Shown in pieces: positions 16,180 through 16,716 of a stretch of DNA of 16,716 bases. Below the pieces are notes generated by a model, which did not search any database, had not been told where the DNA came from, and was given only the letters and a program-made list of their open reading frames with translations. Numbering within the stretch: position 1 is the stretch's first letter; every line of letters begins with the position of its first letter. A program made the translations under genes and the position numbers. This DNA is from Hydrocurvibacter sp036169815 (GTDB taxonomy: Bacteria > Campylobacterota > Campylobacteria > Campylobacterales > Sulfurimonadaceae): the NCBI GenBank assembly GCA_036169815.1, contig JAVHOA010000043.1, forward strand, positions 1-16,716, written 5' to 3'.

Positions 16180-16206
16180 AAATCAAGAAAAATAGAGGAG
16201 TTTATG

Positions 16207-16716
16207 ATGGCAAAAAGAGGCATATCAATTTTAAAAGGAATCGAAGCGAATACCGTTACTACACTTTTAAACAAAGCGTATGCAGATGAGTGGCTAGCTT
16301 ATTATCAATATTTTATTGAGTCAAAAGTTGTTAAAGGGATTATGAAAGATGCTGCCATTGTAGAACTTAACCAGCATGCAGCTGATGAGCTTCGCCATGC
16401 AACACTTTTGAGCGGGCGTATTTTACAACTTGGTGGAACACCTTTGCTCAGTCCAAAAGATTGGTTTACGCATACAAACTGTGGGTATGACGCTCCTGAA
16501 GATTTTGATGTTCTTTCTATCCTCAACCAAGCTATCAAAGGCGAACAGTGTGCGATTAGCACCTACAACGCGCTACTTGATATTACACGTGAAAAAGATA
16601 TTATTACTTACGATATGGTTTCCACAATCTTAGCTGATGAAGTGGAACATGAAGAGGATTTGCAAACGTTATATGATGATATTCATGAATTTATAGCGGA
16701 TATAAAGAAAAATATT
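16207..16716 (+). CDS. Dps-like ferritin (DPSL/thioferritin type), 3' end outside the window
   Basis: The reading frame is open to the window edge, giving 170 residues without a stop, nearly the full length for this family. It is a four-helix ferritin-like protein expected to oxidise and store iron, often using peroxide, so protecting DNA and proteins. The di-iron ligands are all visible: Glu28, Glu61 and His64 (ExxH), Glu113, Glu145 and His148 (ExxH). Cys92 (NCGYDAPED) and Cys115 (GEQCAI) match the paired cysteines near the iron site that mark the Dps-like 'thioferritins' of archaea and Bacteroides. There are two adjacent ATG codons; the second (16207) is preferred because it is 6 nt from AGAGGAG, while 16204 is only 3 nt away. 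It is preceded by two Fur-like boxes. A plain bacterioferritin is less likely, because no haem-ligand methionine is evident. Confidence 0.88.
   Translation, partial: MAKRGISILKGIEANTVTTLLNKAYADEWLAYYQYFIESKVVKGIMKDAAIVELNQHAADELRHATLLSGRILQLGGTPLLSPKDWFTHTNCGYDAPEDFDVLSILNQAIKGEQCAISTYNALLDITREKDIITYDMVSTILADEVEHEEDLQTLYDDIHEFIADIKKNI

Noticed and set aside
16305..16562. 85-codon minus-strand frame in the ferritin-like gene
   Set aside because: The plus strand carries an intact ferritin-like frame with all iron ligands from 16207 to the window edge.
1..16716. Mobile element, prophage, CRISPR array, tRNA or rRNA genes
   Set aside because: No transposase or integrase, no regularly spaced repeats and no tRNA-like cloverleaf were seen; the genes are all housekeeping or lineage-conserved in type.

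Overview
The window looks like chromosomal core sequence from a Campylobacterota (epsilonproteobacterial) organism, probably Sulfurospirillum or a close relative. The pointers are the low-to-moderate GC content, the extended -10 promoters behind T-rich tracts without a clear -35, a short RecO with a CxxC/HxxC knuckle, and a gene order that, as I recall it, resembles Campylobacter jejuni Cj0123c-Cj0128c (dus, membrane protein, dksA-like, rlmH, accD, inositol-monophosphatase-like). The genus is an inference; no rRNA or tRNA gene is present to fix it.

Layout. Positions 1-121 hold no gene, but contain a 13-bp direct repeat and a possible leftward promoter. Positions 122-3913 carry three leftward genes: htpG (Hsp90 chaperone), a membrane-anchored response regulator whose C-terminal HPt-like domain has lost its phospho-accepting histidine, and recO (recombinational repair). 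A 191-bp divergent intergenic region separates recO from a long rightward gene train: gltB and gltD (both subunits of NADPH glutamate synthase), an inositol-monophosphatase-family phosphatase, accD (acetyl-CoA carboxylase beta subunit), a short ThiE/TenI-type protein, rlmH (23S rRNA methyltransferase), a DksA-type RNA-polymerase-binding protein and a two-helix membrane protein. These eight genes overlap or are separated by at most 11 nt. An 82-nt gap with a possible terminator follows, then dusB (tRNA dihydrouridine synthase) and an unassigned 385-residue protein with a PD-(D/E)xK-nuclease-like region. The last gene, cut off at the window edge, is a Dps-like ferritin ('thioferritin' type) behind two Fur-box-like sites.

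How the genes fit together. The rightward cluster joins ammonia assimilation (GltBD), the committed step of fatty-acid synthesis (AccD), translation-machinery modification (RlmH, DusB) and a stringent-response-type regulator (DksA), a growth-linked set likely to be largely co-transcribed from the gltB promoter. The ferritin-like gene appears to be a separate iron-controlled unit.

I did not find a mobile element, CRISPR array, prophage or obvious defence island. The less ordinary signals are the palindrome TTACATGTAA, present five times; the nuclease-like protein of unknown role; the HPt domain without its histidine; the short ThiE-like protein with an intact active site; and the tandem Fur-like boxes in front of the ferritin gene.
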